From Allomyces arbusculus (lineage: Eukaryota > Blastocladiomycota > Blastocladiomycetes > Blastocladiales > Blastocladiaceae): 64,000 nucleotides of DNA. A program made the position numbers and the translations under genes. The notes below the pieces were generated by a model, which did no database searches, had not been told where the DNA came from, and was given only the letters and a program-made list of their open reading frames with translations. Location: contig JADHYV010000048.1 of NCBI GenBank assembly GCA_027604705.1, positions 1 to 64,000 of the forward strand, given 5' to 3'. How positions within the stretch are numbered: position 1 is the stretch's first letter; each line of letters starts with the position of its first letter. Below, piece after piece: positions 59,390 through 64,000 of the stretch.

Positions 59390-62300
59390 TTACAGGTTGG
59401 AGCGAACCATGCCCGTGAAGATGCGTTTCATAATCTGCGGCAGCTGCCGCGTGTCGAGGCAACTGAAGGCCTTGCCCGGCATCGCCTTGCGCAGCTGCTC
59501 AGCCTGGTCAGCCAATGTGCCGATGAAGATGATGTACGCCTGGACGCGGTCGTCCAAGGAGAGCACCTGCGCGAGGTCGTTGGGCTGGATGTTGTATTGG
59601 CTGATGTTCTACAAAGTGAGAGCATCATGTCAACCATCCGCGTCCATTAATTCCAGTAGGGAATAACGAAATTGAATACCGTACCGCGTCCGATAAAACA
59701 ACGACAAACGCCTCGTCCGACTCTTGCTTGGTCACGTCCTGGATCGCTTGCTTGATCGAGGCCATCGTATGATCGCCGGTCAAGCAGTATTGCGCATGCG
59801 ACGCCATCTTGGTTAGCACGCGCAGCTCGTCCTTTTCGTCCTTCGGGTAGTTGGGCTCGGTCACGAACTCGAGGCTCGCTGAGTCGCCCGAGTGCCCGCG
59901 AATCTCGTAGCGGAACTTGTTCTCGAACCCACGGAACGACTGCATGACCACTGGGAACGACAAGTGCGCAACGATGAGCGCAACGAGAATGACTGACTTG
60001 GACGGACCAGAGCAAAAACACGTACAGAGCGCTAGCTCAATCGACCGCTGCAACCGAGCATCGTGGCTGTTGAACTTGAACATACTGTTGAGCCAAAGCG
60101 ACAGCAGTCAAGTCAGAGCAGGTTCAACCGAGCACGCACGCGATTACTAAAATGCAGCACACCTTGCGCTCAAGTCGAAGCTGAAGATGACGCGTTTGGG
60201 CACGTCGAAAAGTGAGCCCATTGTCGGGTCCTCGTCGCCACGACGCTTGTAGATGTTCGTATCGCCGACTAGGCCTACAAAGCCGAATGAGAAGTCAGAA
60301 GGACGCCACACTTATTGCCGCGCCGTCCACACAAGAAGACAACTCACCCTCGACGAGCTTTCGGTCGTCGAGCTCGCCCGTCGACTGGTTCTTGAGCCAC
60401 ACGCGCTCCTTTTGCTTGCGCTGAGTCGACTCGATGAGCTGCCGCACCTGCTGGATCTCCTTGGCGACTTCCTCCTTGTACGTTTGGTAAGTCTAGTGGT
60501 GAAGAAAACGTAGTGAGTTGCAAGCAAATCCCGCACCCGCCCTCCACGATGGCCTGCGCTCACCTTCATGTCCGGCTCACGCATCTCGAGCTGCGCCATG
60601 CGCTGGCGCACGGCCTCGTCGTGCATCTCACGGATCGCCTCCGTGATCTCCCCCGTCGCGGGTGCCGACGTGCGAATCGTAACCGACGCCGTCGCCTGCT
60701 TGTCACCCTTCGCATTCGTGATAATTTCCTCAAGCGACAGCGCCTCGGCCGATGTTCGCGTCGCGCCCGTCGACCCACCTTCGCCCGACACTCCCGTGCC
60801 AGACCCGGACCCTTTGCCTTCGCCGTCGCCGGTCCCCTCACCTTCACCGGACCCCTTGCCCTTGCCCTTGCCGATGCCGAGCGCCTCGAGCTGCTTGGCA
60901 ATCGACTCATCATTGGACGAGTCGTCTACGATCGTCACATCGAGCCGCTCGCGGTCGGCCGACGCATCGCTGCCAATCAAACGGCGCCAGTTGTGCAGGT
61001 CCGTCTTGAGCTGTTCGAGTGCGACTTGAAGGACCTGGATCATGCCTAAACAATATGGTCGCGAATTGTCAGCTCGCGTCCTGGATCGAGAAGAAAATGA
61101 GCACGCACTTACCTGTCGAGTCAACCACGGCAACACATCCCGCGCCCACGTCCAGAACCGCGAGCGCTGCCGGGACCCGGTCGCCCTTATACTCGGCGAA
61201 CGTAGCCTCAGTCTGCAGCTTGGCCGTGAACGGCAGCGGCAGCTCGACTGGCACATGGCGCGTCGCGCAGTGGCCCAAATCGAGCACCTCGGCAGTCCCC
61301 TGCCCGGGCACCGCCGACGGGTACACGACCACATGTTGCTGCGCGAGAAGCGTGCGTGCGACCGGATCCACATTCACGTACGGGTTCTCGAGCGTCGCGA
61401 CGCGGTACGCGATAATCCGCGCCGGTAGGACGTCCAGAACCAACACCTGGTCGACCGACGCGACACCGAGGAACCGCGCGTCTTCAAGCGCGTGCATGGC
61501 GGCCAGCGGCATCGCCGCGTCGCCCGACGTGGAAGCAAACTCTTGCACGTGCGCCGTGATGACGTCCACGAGCATGAGAGCCGATGTGGGCGACTGCACG
61601 AGAATTCGCGGTCCGGTCGCCGCGTGCATTCGCGCGACGGGCGCGGGCAGCACAATCCGCGCGTGGTCGCCGTCGACCATAACCACATCGACGTGCGACT
61701 CGCCCTCCTGCGCGATAACAGCCACGTATGGCGCGACTGCGGGACCGGCGGCGACGCGACCGACCATGGTCGAGCGACCCTTGATGAGTGCAACGCTCAT
61801 GCTGAAAATCTTCCACTCCTTGACGACCAGCACCGTCCCGTCGTCGACGTTAACGACAATCAGCTGGTCGCGCGCGACCGCGATCACGTGCAGCGCTGGG
61901 AAACCGCGCTGCAGCGGGAAGTACTCGTGCAACGATACAGTGGCCACGGCCCAGGATTGCGTATCGAGCACAATCAGCTGAATCGGGTTGGTTCCGATCA
62001 AATAGACGACGTGATCAAACGCCGCGACGCTCAGGACCGTCGTTTCCATGGGCAAATGCACCGAGAACAGTTTTTCGGAGAACACATTGTTGCGGCCCTC
62101 GAGCTTGGTGAGCGTCTGGGTCGGCGACAGCTTTAGGTCCCACCCGCCGCGCAATGCCGGCGGTTTACGCTCGACGCGTGCCTCGACGGTAGGCCCCGCC
62201 ACAACCCACTCGTGCTGCACAGTCGAAGCCGGCAGCGGGTGCATGACGGCCAGTTGGATCTGGTACCCGTCCTGCGTCGCGATCGGGATCCCGTGCTTCT

Positions 62301-64000
62301 TGAGCGCCGCAATCACCACTTGACGCGTCGTCGAGTCCATGACATCAAAGTCAAATACGTTGTGCAGAACATTCGAGAGCCCTTCGTCTGGGAACTGCTC
62401 CAAGTGCCGCGCAATGTGCACAATCTCGCGCGTCGAATACGGGTAGTTGATGTCCCCATCTTGCACGTTGACGCGCAGTTCGGCAAATGCACGCGACAGC
62501 TTTTCGAGCAGCGGGACGGCCACGTTGGGCGCGTACTGTTGCAGCATGGCCACCTCGCTCGGCACGTCCGGGTTGTCGATGGCATGCGACGCAAACACGT
62601 CGCCGCACTCGCGGAAAAAGTCGTTGCCGAGGAATGGAAACCCAGGCCGGTTCGCGAGCACGATCATGCGGAACTCGGGGTGCAAAACCACGTCGAGGTT
62701 CGACTGCGGCATCATTGTGATGCGGCGGCCGTCGCCGAGTAGCATTTCGCGGTCTTCGATGAGCGACTTGAGAATGGCTGTGACGTGGGTCGGGGCCTAA
62801 GCGAAGCAAAGAAGGAAAAACGGTCAGAAGCTGAATAATTGCGCAATTATCAGCGACTAAAGCAAGATTTTGGACCTTGTCGGCCTCGTCCACCACCAAA
62901 ACGTGGCCCATCCGGGCCGCCACGACGAGCGGCGAGTCCTCATATGACAGCACGCCCTCCTTGATGACGGGAATCGCCGTCAGCGCCTGGACCGTCGTGT
63001 CGCGGTGCAGTTGAATGTATTGCCGCTCGCGCTGCAGCTGGCCGAGCAGGTAGTCGACGAGCTTGTTCTTGCCTGTTTTGCAGAGCCCGTGGTCAGTATT
63101 GAAACTTCATGCTCGCTTCGGGATTGGGTTCGAAAAGCAAACACACCGACGCCTTGGTTCCCAATCAAGAGGATGTGCTCACCCTGCAGCCAGTCCTTGA
63201 GCAAGTCGCGCAAGACCGTAAACTGCCGCTGGTTCTCGTAGAACAGCGTGTGCGGAATCAGCAGCGGGTCGGCATCCTGCTTGATGGGCACGACCACATC
63301 GCCAATCGCAAGCTTCTGGTCATTCTCAATCTTGCGCAGCGACAGAGGCGCCTCCTCGTCAGCGCGGCGCAGCGGCGGCATCGCGACTCCGATTTGTGCC
63401 ATCAGTCCCGACAACTGCTCGCGCACAATCACCGGCGCGAACCGCGTCATCGTAACACGATGCACCTCGTCCCACAGCGAGTCGCCCGGGAAAGCCGTCA
63501 TACGCTGTGCGAGCTTGATGAGCTGCCGCAGCGACACCGAGTGCGCGAGCGCGCTGACATCGTCGTGCGCATTCTGCAGCGCGACCGCGACCTGGATCAG
63601 CTGGTCGACGAGCGCCGGGTCGGCATTGGGTACCGTCGCCTGCAGGAGCGTGGCCTCCTCGGCCTTCGTCAGAGGCGCAAGCTGTACGAACGGGAACAGC
63701 GCCGCGGCCTCGGGTGTGAGCCAGGTTTTTGCGTCAGAACCCATGACCGTGGGCCGGGCGAGCGCGATCAGCCGGAACGATGGGTGGATCCGCTCGACGA
63801 GTGCCTTTTCCCGCGCGGGGAGGCGCGCGTACTGCTTGTCGCTCACGAGCCGGCGGCCGTCGGGCAGGGTTACGGACCGATTGTGCACAATGCACTCGAG
63901 GGTGGCGAGCGACCCGTGTGCAAGACTCTCGACGCCGTCAAGGACAGCGACGCGGCCCGTTAGCATGGCGTCGACGAGGGGCGCATCGACCCATGTCGTG
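59390..64000 (-). CDS. VWA8: VWA8-like AAA+ ATPase with C-terminal VWA domain (3' part)
   Basis: Nine exons are visible, with splice points at 63147/63072, 62876/62796, 61113/61045, 60564/60492, 60348/60274, 60163/60084, 60026/59950 and 59685/59608; the gene runs off the right edge. At the edge is the end of one AAA+ module (TGRVAVLDGVESLAHGSLAT). A second module has Walker A in LLIGNQGVGKNKL, formed by splicing, and Walker B in HVLVVDEADK. A beta-rich middle follows, then an EGEGTGDGEGKGSGSG linker and WLKNQSTGELDDRKLVEG. The VWA domain has the MIDAS-type DLSAS, again made by splicing, and HSGDSASLEF. Animal VWA8 is a mitochondrial-matrix ATPase of unclear substrate. The end FTGMVRSNL plus stop is at 59390. 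Confidence 0.93.

Noticed and set aside
1-64000. tRNA, rRNA, CRISPR or bacterial-type operon signals
   Set aside because: No cloverleaf with GGTTCGA-type T loop, no rRNA core sequence and no spacer-repeat array was seen; introns rule out a prokaryotic source.

Overview
The window is nuclear DNA of a GC-rich, intron-bearing fungus. Forty-four introns of about 60-220 bp can be placed from reading-frame continuity, and most have unusual 5' splice sites (GTACG or GTGCG). A hybrid sensor histidine kinase, a TORC2 Sin1 subunit with the fungal/animal domain order, a homodimeric-type dihydroorotase, and animal-like genes usually absent from yeasts and moulds (VWA8, a CDKN3/KAP-type phosphatase, a UBE2U-like protein) point to an early-diverging, probably zoosporic fungus (Blastocladiomycota or Chytridiomycota). 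That placement is inference; no rRNA or tRNA gene was seen to confirm it.

Layout. 1-562 is the 5' end of a Ty1/copia Gag gene on the minus strand, cut by the window edge, followed by palindrome-rich DNA to 2309. 2310-25786 is a dense block of housekeeping genes: AVO1/SIN1 (-), a CxxC hypothetical (+), ZC3H15/TMA46 (+), a UBE2U-like E2 without the catalytic cysteine (-), a CDKN3-like phosphatase (+), MTHFR (-), Derlin (-), a 1570-residue hybrid histidine kinase (+), a coiled-coil hypothetical (+) and HEM2 (-). Divergent pairs share short upstream regions at 5358-5752, 10602-11026 and 16997-17794. 28299-38116 is one gene for a single-pass membrane protein of 3213 residues made almost wholly of about 19 repeats of an LEA2/DUF3712-like beta domain.

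From 38117 rightward the DNA is looser: two copies of a dispersed composite repeat (38.5-39.0 kb and 47.7-48.0 kb), a 90-bp minisatellite, a duplicated leader, two related C2H2 zinc-finger genes (40170 and 51055), a Gln/Ala-rich repeat protein (-), and dihydroorotase (+). 55.0-59.2 kb holds three related, decayed F-box/LRR-like gene copies. The right end, 59390-64000, is the 3' part of VWA8 on the minus strand, running off the window.

The genes do not form a pathway cluster. Recognisable roles are TORC2 signalling (AVO1), translation-factor stability (ZC3H15), cell-cycle phosphatase (CDKN3-like), one-carbon metabolism (MTHFR), ERAD (Derlin), phosphorelay sensing (histidine kinase), haem synthesis (HEM2), pyrimidine synthesis (dihydroorotase) and a mitochondrial AAA+ protein (VWA8). 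The most novel-looking items are the giant LEA2-like repeat protein, the cysteine-less UBE2U-like protein and the splice-donor usage.
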